A stretch of DNA of 64,000 nucleotides from Bacillus sp. (in: firmicutes) (GCA_021208645.1 JAJOJL010000040.1:1-64000); one strand, 5' to 3'; positions 8,925-18,398 are shown, counted from the stretch's first letter. Made by a program: numbers and translations. Notes: generated by a model from the letters alone, not told the origin.

Positions 8925-9599
8925 TTAATTAACTTTTTCGTCTGTTTTTTTACATTGGATGATTTTTTTGTCCTTACTTCTAAGTATTTGACGTATCAAA
9001 GGTAATTGAAATAGATAGGTTAATATTGTCCTTAGGATAACTCCGTGGATGACAACACCTGTTATTGTTAAAAGGGTAATAATTATCGTACCAAGGGTCG
9101 TTTGTGGATGGATGACTGAATAACCGAAAAATACTAATGATGCCAATCCTCCTAAAAAAGCATCATAATAGGTTGTTAGCTTTGGTTCTAATATGTAAAG
9201 AGGGATTACGGATATAAAGACGAACATCATCCCTATTGGAAAAACAAATAAAAATTTTTGCCGATAAATGGTATTAATCAATGGTTTTGTATAATATTGC
9301 GTGATTACTTTTAGTCGCATAAAATGAAGCAATCTAGCCACCCGCGCCAATTGAAAGATGGCATCCAAAGGAATGATGGCAATTACGATAAAGGGGTTGG
9401 AACGAATAAACTGCCACTTTTTCTTTGTTGTAAAAAAACGATACAAGAAGTCAACAAAGAAAATACCCCATGTTCCCCAGACAATCCATATATCATATCT
9501 AGTCTGATACCAAATGGTGGCCACTGCAGCAAAGGCAAGGATAAACATTCCTGTTTCGTATATAACTTCTATACTCGACTTACCCTTCATAAGTTTCAT
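8925..9599 (-). CDS. Voltage-gated ion channel-like membrane protein with atypical pore motif
   Basis: The 224-residue protein has about six hydrophobic segments in the order of a voltage-gated K+ channel. A helix near residues 79-97 carries spaced arginines (R86, R89, R95) like an S4 voltage sensor. Where the selectivity filter TVGYGD is expected, followed by the usual P-x-T-x-x-G, the sequence reads SLVFFGYSVIHPQTTLG (about residues 154-170): the downstream PQTTLG is kept but the filter is not canonical. It may be a channel with altered selectivity or a non-conducting relative. Start ATG at 9599. Confidence 0.6.
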   Translation of the reverse strand: MKLMKGKSSIEVIYETGMFILAFAAVATIWYQTRYDIWIVWGTWGIFFVDFLYRFFTTKKKWQFIRSNPFIVIAIIPLDAIFQLARVARLLHFMRLKVITQYYTKPLINTIYRQKFLFVFPIGMMFVFISVIPLYILEPKLTTYYDAFLGGLASLVFFGYSVIHPQTTLGTIIITLLTITGVVIHGVILRTILTYLFQLPLIRQILRSKDKKIIQCKKTDEKVN

Positions 9600-9852
9600 C
9601 CTCCTCTACCACCTTAACTTTATCATTTTTTTAGACAAAACGGGGATATATAAGGGAAATATTACTAAAAGATAATAGTAGTTAACGGTCCATTAGAAAT
9701 GATTTCTTCTCTCTTTTGAAACAGAAAATATAGGGATCTAGGTTGACAAAATCATACATTTTTCGCAACAGAACTATGAATTTATGTTATTCTTGAAACA
9801 TCTTAGATTTTTTCTCGACTAATATACAAATGAATAGAAAGAAGGGGTAACA

Positions 9853-10509
9853 ATGAAGAAAATACTTATGGGTATTACCATTCTAGGTCTCTTCCTTTTC
9901 CTCGTTGCTTGTGGCCAAGGGGAAGACAATGGAGAAACAACTCCCATTGACAACACAGGAAATCAAGAAGGAGGAGAAGGGACAGTAGAAGAGGAGACAA
10001 ATGAAACAGGGGAAACAACAGAAGAAGCAACTGAAACGGAAGAGGATGCAACAGACGATACAGATGAGAATAATGAAGAAGATGTTGCAGTTATCAACAA
10101 TGTTTCACTCTATTTTGCCGACGACCAAATTATGGGAGTATACAGAGTAGACACAGACCACTCTTTTACTAAGGACGAAGCGGGAGTCAAAAAGGCATAC
10201 GAGCTTTGGCTAGAAGGACCTTCACACGACAATCTTGTGAGTTTAGTTCCAGCAAATACAAAGGTACAATCTGTTGATTTCATTGGGAATGTTGCCCACG
10301 TTTCATTCTCTGCTGATATTTTTGATGCCAATCTTGGATCTGGTGGAGAAGCGATGCTATTGGAGCAAATTGCTATGATCGCTGAACAGTTCGGTTATGA
10401 TAAAACACAAATTCTTGTAGATGGTGAAGTACCTGGTTCCTTATTAGGTCACATGGATGCATCTGAACCTATTGAAGCGGGAAATCCATCTGATTACCAG
10501 ACCTATTAA
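9853..10509 (+). CDS. GerMN-domain lipoprotein
   Basis: This 218-residue secreted lipoprotein has lipobox Cys20 (LFLVAC), then about 55 residues of acidic Glu/Thr-rich linker, then a single GerMN domain (about residues 85-200: VSLYFADDQ...AHVSFSADIFDANLGSG). In GerM of Bacillus this domain occurs twice and acts in spore formation and germination; single-domain lipoproteins are also common. The ATG follows AAGAAGGGG at good spacing. Monocistronic, with its own terminator. Exact role unknown; envelope or spore-related. Confidence 0.8.
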   Translation: MKKILMGITILGLFLFLVACGQGEDNGETTPIDNTGNQEGGEGTVEEETNETGETTEEATETEEDATDDTDENNEEDVAVINNVSLYFADDQIMGVYRVDTDHSFTKDEAGVKKAYELWLEGPSHDNLVSLVPANTKVQSVDFIGNVAHVSFSADIFDANLGSGGEAMLLEQIAMIAEQFGYDKTQILVDGEVPGSLLGHMDASEPIEAGNPSDYQTY

Positions 10510-10528
10510 TTAGTTAAACTGGCAAAAA

Positions 10529-10556
10529 TGCATGTCCTACCGGGCATGTTTTTTTG
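10529..10556 (+). terminator. Terminator of the GerMN lipoprotein gene
   Basis: CATGTCC (10531-10537) pairs with GGGCATG (10542-10548, one G-T pair) and is followed by seven T. Confidence 0.75.
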
Positions 10557-10662
10557 ATTATCTACAAAAGGCTAATCTACATTTATGCAAGTATGCAAAT
10601 TACATCTAATTGGACTATACTAAGAATGGAGATAATTAATTAACTTCGAGAGGGGACTTTCA

Positions 10663-11229
10663 ATGCTGAAAAGTACAGATCAAACTGTTTTACATTGTTA
10701 TCCAGGATTAATTGCACTAGTTACTGCCAAAAATGAGGAAACACAAAATATTATGGCTGCTGGTTGGCATTCCTACATATCCTATGACCCTGCCATCTAT
10801 GGTGTTGCCGTTGCAAAGGAACGTTTTACACACCATTTAATTGAAAAAAGTCAATCCTTCGCCATCAATTTCGTACCTGCGGAATATGCACACTATATTG
10901 AAGGTGCTGGCAAGCTTACCGGTCGAGACGGAGATAAATTGGAAGCAATGAAAGTGGAATGGAAGACAGGAGAAACCGTTCCATCTCCGATTCTAGAAGT
11001 TGCTTATGTAGCCTATGAGTGCCAGGTGATGGATATACAAACATACGGGGACCACGATTGGATTGTAGGTAAGATAACAAAATTCCACAAAGATGAAACA
11101 AAGTTCGAGAACGGTCTTCCTAAATTCGAGAATCTACAATTGCCATTATATATTGGGCAATCCAAGTATTTAATTGGGGATGCAAACTCTACTATCAAAG
11201 AAGTACAATTAGAAAAGCAGCAAAAGTAA
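10663..11229 (+). CDS. Flavin reductase-like (FMN-binding split-barrel) protein
   Basis: This 188-residue cytoplasmic protein matches the flavin-reductase/flavoredoxin family, which binds FMN in a split beta-barrel. The N-terminus YPGLIALVTAKNEE followed by NIMAAGWHSYIS is the FMN-binding region, and the HDWIVGKI motif near residue 128 is the conserved second half. Members reduce flavin with NAD(P)H or act as FMN oxidoreductases. The ATG follows GAGAGGGG. Monocistronic, with a downstream terminator. Physiological partner not evident. Confidence 0.8.
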   Translation: MLKSTDQTVLHCYPGLIALVTAKNEETQNIMAAGWHSYISYDPAIYGVAVAKERFTHHLIEKSQSFAINFVPAEYAHYIEGAGKLTGRDGDKLEAMKVEWKTGETVPSPILEVAYVAYECQVMDIQTYGDHDWIVGKITKFHKDETKFENGLPKFENLQLPLYIGQSKYLIGDANSTIKEVQLEKQQK

Positions 11230-11245
11230 ATACAGAAACAAGAAG

Positions 11246-11286
11246 CAGCAGAGCAAAGATGTTTTTCTTCGCCCTGCTGTTTTTTC
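11246..11286 (+). terminator. Terminator of the flavin reductase-like gene
   Basis: CAGCAGAGC (11246-11254) pairs with GCCCTGCTG (11271-11279, one mismatch), followed by six T. Confidence 0.65.
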
Positions 11287-11304
11287 ACTATTAGTGTATT
11301 GAAC

Positions 11305-11700
11305 CTAATGAAATATAGAAATATAGATTCCAAAAAGAATAAATGTTACAACAGAAACCACTACTCCATAGTAGAAGTACCTCAACCACTTAGGTAATCC
11401 CTGTATGTTCACCCTTTTCCCTACTGGACCTATAACATTTTGATGATGCTGGATATAATCATTAAACGGAGCATCAGCATTTCTACTCCCCGAAAATGCC
11501 TTAACAGTTTCTCTACAATGATGAATAATCTTATAATCATCGAAATGAGTGAGACAATAGTACTTTGCCCTTCTCAAATCTCTAAAGGTCAAGAATTCAT
11601 AATTAGAATCTTTTACATCGATTCTCTCAAGGTCTGTGCAATCCCGTTGTTCATGGATGATATATTCCTTTTTCTCTTTGTTAATCATTACATAAGCCAT
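11305..11700 (-). CDS. Hypothetical protein with C-terminal membrane anchor
   Basis: I do not recognise this 131-residue protein. The first ~100 residues are soluble and polar, with several Cys/His residues (HEQRDCTDLE, KYYCLTHF, HHCRETV) that could bind metal, although no known motif is complete. One hydrophobic helix lies at about residues 104-127. It would be a tail-anchored cytoplasmic protein. The gene lies downstream of cadA on the same strand after about 65 bp; a functional link is not shown. Confidence 0.6.
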   Translation of the reverse strand: MAYVMINKEKKEYIIHEQRDCTDLERIDVKDSNYEFLTFRDLRRAKYYCLTHFDDYKIIHHCRETVKAFSGSRNADAPFNDYIQHHQNVIGPVGKRVNIQGLPKWLRYFYYGVVVSVVTFILFGIYISIFH

Positions 11701-11766
11701 GGCGCAGCTCCACCTTTGTCGAATTAATTACCTTTTATTGGCATCTTCTATTTTCTTATTATAGAT

Positions 11767-13887
11767 CTACTTATCCTTAACTTTAATCAGTCTTAAACTA
11801 TTTAATGTGACAAGTAAAGTTGCACCCATATCTGCAAAAATGGCAATCCAGAGAGTCAACCAGCCAAAGGGAACTAACAGTAAAGCCAGTGCTTTTATAC
11901 CAAGGGAAAAAAGTATATTTTGCTTAATAATACGCAGCGTTTTTCTACTCAACCCGATTAAATACGGGAGCTTCTTCAGGTCATCCCCCATTAAAGCTAT
12001 GTCAGCCGTTTCAAGGGCTGTATCTGTACCAACCGACCCCATGGCAATTCCTAAGTCTGCTGCAGCTAATGCCGGAGCATCATTCATTCCGTCCCCTACC
12101 ATTGCCACCTTCCCACCTTGTTGCTCTTTTAATCTAGTAATTTCTTTTAGTTTCTCATCTGGGAGTAGTTCTGCTATTACCTCTGAAACACCAACAGAAG
12201 ATCCAATTGCTTGCGCTGTTGTAGCATTATCTCCTGTCAACATTACTGTGTTTTGAATCCCTAGCTCTTGTAAGCTTTGAATAATTCCAGTACTTTCTTG
12301 CCTTACTTCATCCCTGACTGCAATAATACCGTAGATCACTTCTTCACTGCCAATGACTATCGCCGTCTTGCCTTCCATTTGAAAACGGGTTGCTATGAAT
12401 TCCCAGTCGTCCGTATAGAGATTTGTATATTGACTTTTTAAGTAAGCTGGGCTGGCTGCATAAATTAATGTGCCGTTAACGACAGCACACATACCTTTGC
12501 CTGTTAGGGATTCTGCATACTCTACCTTAGCTTGTATAGTAATTTCCTGCTCTTCTGCCTTACGTACAATCGCCTTAGCTAGAGGATGGTTGGAGTACTT
12601 TTCCACTGCGTAGGCCAATTCTAAAACTTCCTTTTCCCTACCGTTTCCTTCGATGTCCGTTACGATTGGAATCCCTTTCGTTAACGTACCTGTTTTGTCA
12701 AAAGCAATCGTATCCAGTTTCCCTGCTTGTTCAAGGAATACCCCGCCTTTAATGAGAACACCATTTTTTGCACTGTTACTAATGGCCGTAACCACAGCTA
12801 CAGGTGTTGATATGACAAGGGCACACGGACAGCCAACCACAAGAGTAGCCAAGCCTAGATAAATCCATTCCTCCCAAGAAGCGCCCATGGCAAGTGGTGG
12901 AAAAACCGCAACTAATAACGCGAGGAGCATAATAAATGGAGTGTAGTATTTCGCAAATCGGTCGATAAATTTCTGGGCAGGTGCCCTTTTGTTTTGTGCT
13001 TCCTCCACAAGGTAGATAATTTTTGCAATTGTCGTATCCTTGATATGCTTTGTAACTTTAACATGTAGGATTCCTTCTTCGTTAATGGTACCTGCAAATA
13101 CTTCATCCCCTGCCCCTTTTGAGACAGGGATACTCTCACCAGTAATGGGAGCCTGATTCACGGCAGAAAACCCTTTTACTACAATCCCATCGAGGGCAAT
13201 TTTTGTCCCAGGTTTTACAAGGATTTCATCCCCTACATGTACGTCAGATAAGGGTAATTTTTTTTCCCCTTCACTTGTAAAAACAATGGCTTCCTTCGGC
13301 GTAGCATCGATTAATGATCGAATCGATTTTCTTGCACGCTCCATAGAGTAAACTTCTAATGCCTCACTAATGGCAAAGAGAATAACGACGACAGCGCCTT
13401 CCCCCCACTCTCCAATTATGGCTGCGCCAATAATAGCGATTGTCATTAATGTCTTCATATCAAATTCAAGCTGCAAAAGATTTTTTATTCCTTGTAAAAA
13501 TAAGCGGTAACCTCCTATTACCATACCTGTTAGAAACAAGCCAATGGTAAGAGGGTGGTGTTCCCCATGAGTAAAAACAGTAACCCAGCCGAAAATAACA
13601 AACATGCTGGCAATAATGACTAGGAGATTTTTTCTGGTATTCCAAGTTGGTGTGTCGTCTGTCAAATCGTTCCCTACAGATGTAAGCTTAAGATTTTCAA
13701 ATGCGCCTGCTTTTTCTAAATCATGAATCGAAGGGGTTCCGTCGACCCACAGTTTTGCAGCAGAAAAGTTTACTTTCGCATCTTTAACATTTGGCAATTC
13801 TTTTACATTCCGCTCGAACCGAGCAGCGCAGCTTGATCAGGTGAACCCTTGAACATAATACTCTTTTCTATTATGTATGTTAGTCAT
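11767..13887 (-). CDS. cadA: Cd2+/Zn2+-exporting P-type ATPase CadA, with in-frame TGA at the metal-binding CxxC
   Basis: P1B-type ATPase that pumps Cd2+, Zn2+ or Pb2+ out of the cell. The ATG at 13887 overlaps the cadC stop (ATGA). The N-terminal HMA domain reads YYVQGFT-[TGA]-SSCAARFERNV: the first Cys of CxxC is a TGA codon (13839-13837, residue 17), while upstream and downstream stay in the same frame. The rest is complete: TGES actuator motif, CPC in the membrane, DKTGT phosphorylation site, GDGMNDAP hinge, about 706 residues in total. Without readthrough, only a truncated ATPase from an internal start near 13797 could form, lacking the first 30 residues. See findings for the selenocysteine possibility; a base error or pseudogene is the alternative. 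Confidence 0.88.
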
Positions 13888-14243
13888 TTTAGCTCCTCCC
13901 GTCGATGGGCAAACGCAATATTGATTAAATCCTTTACATGGTTGTCGTCAAGCCGATAAAAAACAAGTTTCCCTTCTTTACGGGAATCGGCAAGCCTTTG
14001 TTTCTTCAGGAGTCGTAAGTGATAGGATGCTGTTGCAGTAGAAGATTGGATAATATTTGCCACATCACAAACACATAACTCTTCTTCCAACGTCAAAGCG
14101 TAGGCAATTTTCAATCTGGTCTCGTCTGCCAACAACTTAAAGATTTCCGTGGTTGAAAGGATTTCCTCCTCAATGATTTTTTGTTGGGCGTTATTTACTT
14201 TTTCTTCATCGAAACAATATATCTCACAAGTATCATTCGTCAT
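13884..14243 (-). CDS. cadC: Cadmium-responsive ArsR/SmtB repressor CadC
   Basis: This 119-residue winged-helix metal sensor represses its own operon until Cd/Pb/Zn binds. The four cysteines of the CadC metal site are all present: Cys6 and Cys10 (TCEIYC) and Cys57 and Cys59 (ELCVCD). The recognition region is STATASYHLRLLKKQ. The stop codon overlaps the cadA start by 4 bp, giving translational coupling. Two matching operators flank its promoter. Start ATG at 14243, preceded by AGGAAGG. Confidence 0.95.
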   Translation of the reverse strand: MTNDTCEIYCFDEEKVNNAQQKIIEEEILSTTEIFKLLADETRLKIAYALTLEEELCVCDVANIIQSSTATASYHLRLLKKQRLADSRKEGKLVFYRLDDNHVKDLINIAFAHRREELK

Positions 14244-14274
14244 TTAGTTATACATCCTTCCTAGGTTAATCAAT

Positions 14275-14341
14275 CATTCAAATATTTATTTGAATGTATT
14301 TTACCATGGAATGGATGCACATTCAAACATTTGTTTGAATG
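14275..14341 (-). promoter_or_regulatory. cad promoter flanked by two CadC-type operators
   Basis: Two 22-bp palindromes, CATTCAAA-n6-TTTGAATG-like, lie at 14275-14296 and 14320-14341, 45 bp apart. On the minus strand TTGAAT (14326-14321), 17 bp, then TAAAAT (14303-14298) form the promoter. The distal operator contains the -35 box and the proximal one follows the -10 box. The half-sites match the known ATTCAAA...TTTGAAT type of CadC/SmtB sites. Confidence 0.85.
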
Positions 14342-14389
14342 TTTTGTGTCTTTTGGCTAAAGGAAGGAAATGTTGTAAACAACAAACTA

Positions 14390-14645
14390 GTGTTTTGATT
14401 TAAATAGCGGTTGTGATTAGTGGCTACTTAAGTCATATCAGCGTTTTGATTTAAATAGGAGCGTAAATCTAGGGCTACTTCCATCATACTGGTGCTTATG
14501 ATTGAAGTCGGAGCAGATTCCTCTGGCTACTTCCATCATACCTGCCTTTATGATTGAAGTTGGAGTAGAAATATCTGGCTACTTCCATCAAACGGCCTAT
14601 TTGGATTGAAGTAGGTGCGAAAATCCCGAGCTTTTTACGTTATCC
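14390..14645. repeat. Array of five degenerate ~52-bp tandem repeats
   Basis: The block GGCTACTT recurs at 14422, 14473, 14525 and 14577, and a degraded copy near 14628, so the period is 51-52 bp. Each unit carries ATGATTGAAGT upstream and GCTACTTCCATCAT downstream, which can pair as an imperfect hairpin. The units diverge outside these blocks. This array and the cad operators account for most of the 517-bp gap between cadC and the next gene; nothing coding was seen. Confidence 0.75.
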
Positions 14646-14760
14646 ACCACACCCTTTCTTAGATAGGCACGTTAAAACAATTCTATTTCACTTCTAAATG
14701 TCTAATCTGCGAATAAGCTATTAAGGAAGCTTGTCTTTTACTAAAAGTTGGAGGGTTATC

Positions 14761-15357
14761 ATGATTATATACAGCTTTTTCTTCATTTTTCCTATGATTC
14801 TTTACTTTGCTGGAATGATCAAAAAAACAAAGACACGTACAAAAATGGAAAAAATGATGCTGGCGATGGGGGCTTCGATGCTAGTAGGCTTTACAATTGG
14901 TATTTATTTTGGAGGTACCTTTCATGGGGCATTTTTTGCTTCCTTAGTGATAAGTCTTATTGTAACCAGTATTATTGGATTATTAATTGGCCTCCCCCAT
15001 GGACAATTAGGTATGATTGAAGGATTATTTACTGGCAGTATGGCTGGATTAATGGGAGCCATGACTGCTGAAATGCTAGCCATTGCAGAGGTCAGGATTC
15101 TACTTTTATTACTCTTCTTATTAATGGGGCTTGGCGCCTTTTGGAGTTTTTATTTTTGGAATAAAAAAGACAGGAATCATGAAAATAAACTAGCAGCGGT
15201 TATTGTTCATGTCACTACTTTTCTTTACCTTTCAGCAGTAACATTCATCTTTATATATATGCCACCTTTTCAGGGTAAAAAAGGGGCACCAGGGCATGAT
15301 CACACTCTGTTTAATAGTGGCTTTTACACGCTTCTAGAAGAGCTAACCATTTTTTGA
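14761..15357 (+). CDS. Hypothetical polytopic membrane protein
   Basis: The ATG at 14761 is chosen because GGAGG lies 6 bp upstream. The 198-residue product has five or six membrane segments and glycine-rich helices (GMIEGLFTGSMAGLMGAM near residue 82). The C-terminal tail contains HDH (GAPGHDHTLF), which might bind metal. It shares a metal-resistance neighbourhood with cadCA but is on the opposite strand. I cannot place it in a family. Confidence 0.7.
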   Translation: MIIYSFFFIFPMILYFAGMIKKTKTRTKMEKMMLAMGASMLVGFTIGIYFGGTFHGAFFASLVISLIVTSIIGLLIGLPHGQLGMIEGLFTGSMAGLMGAMTAEMLAIAEVRILLLLLFLLMGLGAFWSFYFWNKKDRNHENKLAAVIVHVTTFLYLSAVTFIFIYMPPFQGKKGAPGHDHTLFNSGFYTLLEELTIF

Positions 15358-15359
15358 TA

Positions 15360-15438
15360 AAGTTCCATAAAAAAGATCAAGGAAAGTTCCATAAAAAAGA
15401 TCACGGCTTGAAATTTTTCATAGCGTGATCTATTTTTT
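15360..15438. terminator. Bidirectional terminator with a 24-bp tandem duplication
   Basis: A 24-bp unit (AGTTCCATAAAAAAGATCA core) is repeated head to tail at 15360-15383 and 15384-15407. The second copy forms the left arm of a hairpin: AGATCACG (15398-15405) pairs with CGTGATCT (15424-15431), followed by T on both strands. It separates two convergent genes. Confidence 0.7.
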
Positions 15439-16035
15439 CACATGCAGTTCCCTCATAATAGACCCCATCAACCGCTTTTCGTAGGCTATATTAAATCCTG
15501 CCTGCTCGAGATTTTCGAGGGTTCTTCGGTTAATATTTGCTCCCAGGATTTTTACAACTACAGGGTTGACAATATCCATTAGTAAACCTAATAGGCGGTT
15601 TTCGCTTCGCATGTGTTCCAGCATTAATAGTTTCCCTTCTGGTTTTAATACCCGATGGATTTCCTTCAACCCTCTCACAGGGTCTGGAACAGAACAGAAG
15701 ACACAAGTTGTTACAACATAGTCAAAGCTATTATCGGAGAATGTCATCTTTTCAGCGTCCATTTCGTAAAAGGTTACTGGTTTCTTTAATCTAGCTGCAT
15801 GCTCTTTCCCGTAGGAAAGCATTTTTGGTGAAAAATCGATGGCCGTAAGATTCACTTCCTTTGGATAATAGGACAAATTAGCACCTGTTCCTACCCCCAC
15901 TTCTAAGACATCTCCACTAACGTGATTCAAAAGTCGCTCACGCCATTTACTCTTTACCATTCTATCCATTTTATTAAAGAAAGGAGCGATGCGATTATAA
16001 CGTTTTTTTATAACTGCTGAATTGCTGTTTTCCAC
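15430..16035 (-). CDS. Class I SAM-dependent methyltransferase
   Basis: This 201-residue cytoplasmic enzyme has the Methyltransf_11/UbiE-like fold. Motif I, which binds S-adenosylmethionine, is VLEVGVGTGANL (residue ~40), followed by the acidic motif LTAIDFS and post-motif MTFSDNSFDYVVTTCVF. Substrate not deducible; related Bacillus proteins include phospholipid and quinone methyltransferases. It starts 1 bp after the histidine-kinase stop, so it is cotranscribed with the two-component system and its substrate may relate to the signal sensed. Confidence 0.85.
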   Translation of the reverse strand: MENSNSAVIKKRYNRIAPFFNKMDRMVKSKWRERLLNHVSGDVLEVGVGTGANLSYYPKEVNLTAIDFSPKMLSYGKEHAARLKKPVTFYEMDAEKMTFSDNSFDYVVTTCVFCSVPDPVRGLKEIHRVLKPEGKLLMLEHMRSENRLLGLLMDIVNPVVVKILGANINRRTLENLEQAGFNIAYEKRLMGSIMRELHVKK

Positions 16036-16036
16036 A

Positions 16037-17485
16037 TTACTTCGCCTCTTTCCTTGGAATGATTAGTGTGAAGGTTGTCCCTTTCCCTAACTCACTATTT
16101 ACCTCTGCCGAACCACCATGGGCCTCCACAATTTCCTTTACGATAGCCAAGCCTAACCCCGTCCCACTTTTATCTCTGTTTCTAGAAGCATCTGCTTTAT
16201 AAAAGCGATCCCATATATGAGGTACGTCCTTATCTGCAATTCCAACACCTGTATCCTTTACAGATAGAATGATGTTCCCTTTTGCTTTTTTCAGCCTCAT
16301 TTCAATTTGCCCATTCTTCGGTGTATGTCGAATGGCATTTTCTACGATGTTAATAACAGCCTGTTCCATACGATATGCATCCATTAATAAGGTGATCTCT
16401 TCACAATCAGGATCTATTACTAGGTGGTGACGAAGGTTTTTTTGATCGAACATAAGTGCCCGGCTTTCATATAGACTTTTTAACCAAGGGGCAACAGGGA
16501 TTTCTTCCTTTTCTAGTTTGATTTTTCCCTCTTCCAACTTTGTTAGTAAAAACAAATCACTTACAAGGTTTTCCATTCGTACCGCTTCCTGATAAATAAC
16601 GTTTAAATTTCGCTTCCATTCCCCATTATCATCAGGGGGGATTTCTTTCATTACGGCAGAATACCCTTTAATATAAGTTATTGGAGTTCGCAGGTCATGA
16701 GAAATGTGCGAGATAAAATGCCTTCTGGAATCACGATACTGCTTTAATTGCTTCGTCATGGATTGAATGCTATTGGCAAGTTTAGCAATTTCATCCTCAC
16801 CCTTGAGTTCCAATTCAACGTCAAAATTACCTTCGGCGATCGTTTTTGTTTTTCCACTAATATGATTTAATGGCTTCGAGATTCTCTTTGTCAAATAAAC
16901 AATAAATAGATTCCCAATGATGAAGGTGACCACACCCATTATAGCTAGAAGCCATAACAACTGAATTCTGGCTTGGTTCAGTTCGCCCGTATCCTGATCT
17001 AAAAAAACATAACCGACAATTTCTCCCTCTCCCTTTTCAAATACAGGCATCAAAGCCCAGATGTGTGGAATATGGAAAGGCATAGATGTATCCACTCTAG
17101 CAATAAATGGTTCATTCACATTATAAGCAGCATGGTAGTTATCATTTATCCAGCTTAAAAAATGATGAAGTTTCGATTCAGTCACTTTATCTGACAAATA
17201 CGTAATATTTAAATTGCTATCAAGTATTAAAAACGAACTCTTTTTTCCTGTCTCAATTTCTTCTATATACTCAATAACCTTATTATCCACATCCTTTTCT
17301 AACAAATGGGCATGGGAAACAATCCGTCCCGCCACCTCTTCCGTTAAATGTTGCTCATAAAAATTTTTGGTGATCCAATTGGCACCACCTACTAACGTTA
17401 CAACTGTGACGAGCAGAATAACCATAACCCACGCCGTCACTCTCGATGCAAGGCTTTTAAACAGCATACCTAATCCTTCTTTCAT
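16037..17485 (-). CDS. Sensor histidine kinase
   Basis: This 482-residue membrane kinase has TM1 at about 15-37, an extracytoplasmic sensor of about 135 residues, TM2 at 176-198, a HAMP domain at 200-252, and a phosphoacceptor His263 in SHISHDLRTPITY. The ATPase domain carries the N box NIVENAIRHTPKNG and G boxes DTGVGIADKD and GTGLGLAIVKEI. It pairs with the response regulator encoded just upstream and would phosphorylate it. Signal unknown. It lies 69 bp downstream of the regulator gene. Confidence 0.9.
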   Translation of the reverse strand: MKEGLGMLFKSLASRVTAWVMVILLVTVVTLVGGANWITKNFYEQHLTEEVAGRIVSHAHLLEKDVDNKVIEYIEEIETGKKSSFLILDSNLNITYLSDKVTESKLHHFLSWINDNYHAAYNVNEPFIARVDTSMPFHIPHIWALMPVFEKGEGEIVGYVFLDQDTGELNQARIQLLWLLAIMGVVTFIIGNLFIVYLTKRISKPLNHISGKTKTIAEGNFDVELELKGEDEIAKLANSIQSMTKQLKQYRDSRRHFISHISHDLRTPITYIKGYSAVMKEIPPDDNGEWKRNLNVIYQEAVRMENLVSDLFLLTKLEEGKIKLEKEEIPVAPWLKSLYESRALMFDQKNLRHHLVIDPDCEEITLLMDAYRMEQAVINIVENAIRHTPKNGQIEMRLKKAKGNIILSVKDTGVGIADKDVPHIWDRFYKADASRNRDKSGTGLGLAIVKEIVEAHGGSAEVNSELGKGTTFTLIIPRKEAK

Positions 17486-17554
17486 CCCTCTTTATGGGGA
17501 GTTGTGGACAGTTCGATAGTATCTTTTATTCCTAAAGACATGAAAGAAACTCTC

Positions 17555-18245
17555 CTACACTTCCGGAACTTTATATCCTATTCCCCAAACAGTCTCTATT
17601 ACAGGTTCATTATAACTCACAGCCTTCAACTTCTCGCGAATATTTTTTATATGGGTGTCTACTGTACGGTTGTCCCCTTCATATTCCATTCCCCACTCTA
17701 GTTCTAGCAAATGGTCCCTGCTATAAACTCTACCTCGATTGCTTGCCAGTCGGTAAAAAATTTGGAATTCTTTTTTTGTTAAAGGGAGAGTTTGACCCTT
17801 AAAAGAAATTTGATAGCTACTAGGTTGGAATAATAATTCTTTAACGGTAAAAGTATCCTCTTTATGCTTGATATTCTTCGTTCTCCTCAGGATTGATCCA
17901 ATCCTTGCTGCTAGCTCTTTTGGTTCAAACGGTTTAACCATATAGTCGTCAGCCCCAAGCTTTAGTCCTTCCACTACTCTCTCTGTATCTCCTAAAGCCG
18001 TTAAAAGAATAACAGGAATTTGATTTTCCAGATGCCCCCTTAAAGTTTTCAGCAACTCAAACCCGTCCACTTCTGGCATCATAATATCTAATATAATTAG
18101 ATCATAATTGCCAGTAATAATTTTATCTAATGCCTCTTCTCCGTTGGAAGCTTACGTCAAGGCTGTACTGATATGGCGCAAGGCAAACCCTTAGCAATTT
18201 CCTCATTTCGGCTTCATCATCTACAAGTAAAATTCGTTCACTCAT
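17555..18245 (-). pseudogene. OmpR/PhoB-family response regulator, one frameshift
   Basis: The ATG at 18245 starts MSERILLVDDEAEMRKLL, the receiver N-terminus with its acidic pair. The frame breaks around 18151-18156 (…QYSLD then ASNGEEALDK), where one extra base is present. The rest holds the phosphorylation site (LIILDIMMPEVDG), conserved Thr and Lys (LLTA, VKPFEPKEL) and a C-terminal winged helix (TVDTHIKNIREKL). The corrected protein would be 229 residues, normal for the family. It is the partner of the histidine kinase downstream. Probably an indel error, not true decay. Confidence 0.88.
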
Positions 18246-18398
18246 CTCTGTTCCCTTCTTTCTCAGTATAGAAAACTAGTTGCAGCATTATAAATGATTT
18301 AATAGTTGATTAATCCATTTTAAATGATTTTATTGAAGAAAAAATGAAGTTATTATCTTTAAGTTTGGCACTTCTAAAGTAGATTGTATTACAAAACG

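Noticed and set aside
14390-14645. Repeat array considered as CRISPR
   Set aside because: Units are degenerate throughout, there is no constant repeat with unique spacers, and no cas gene is present.
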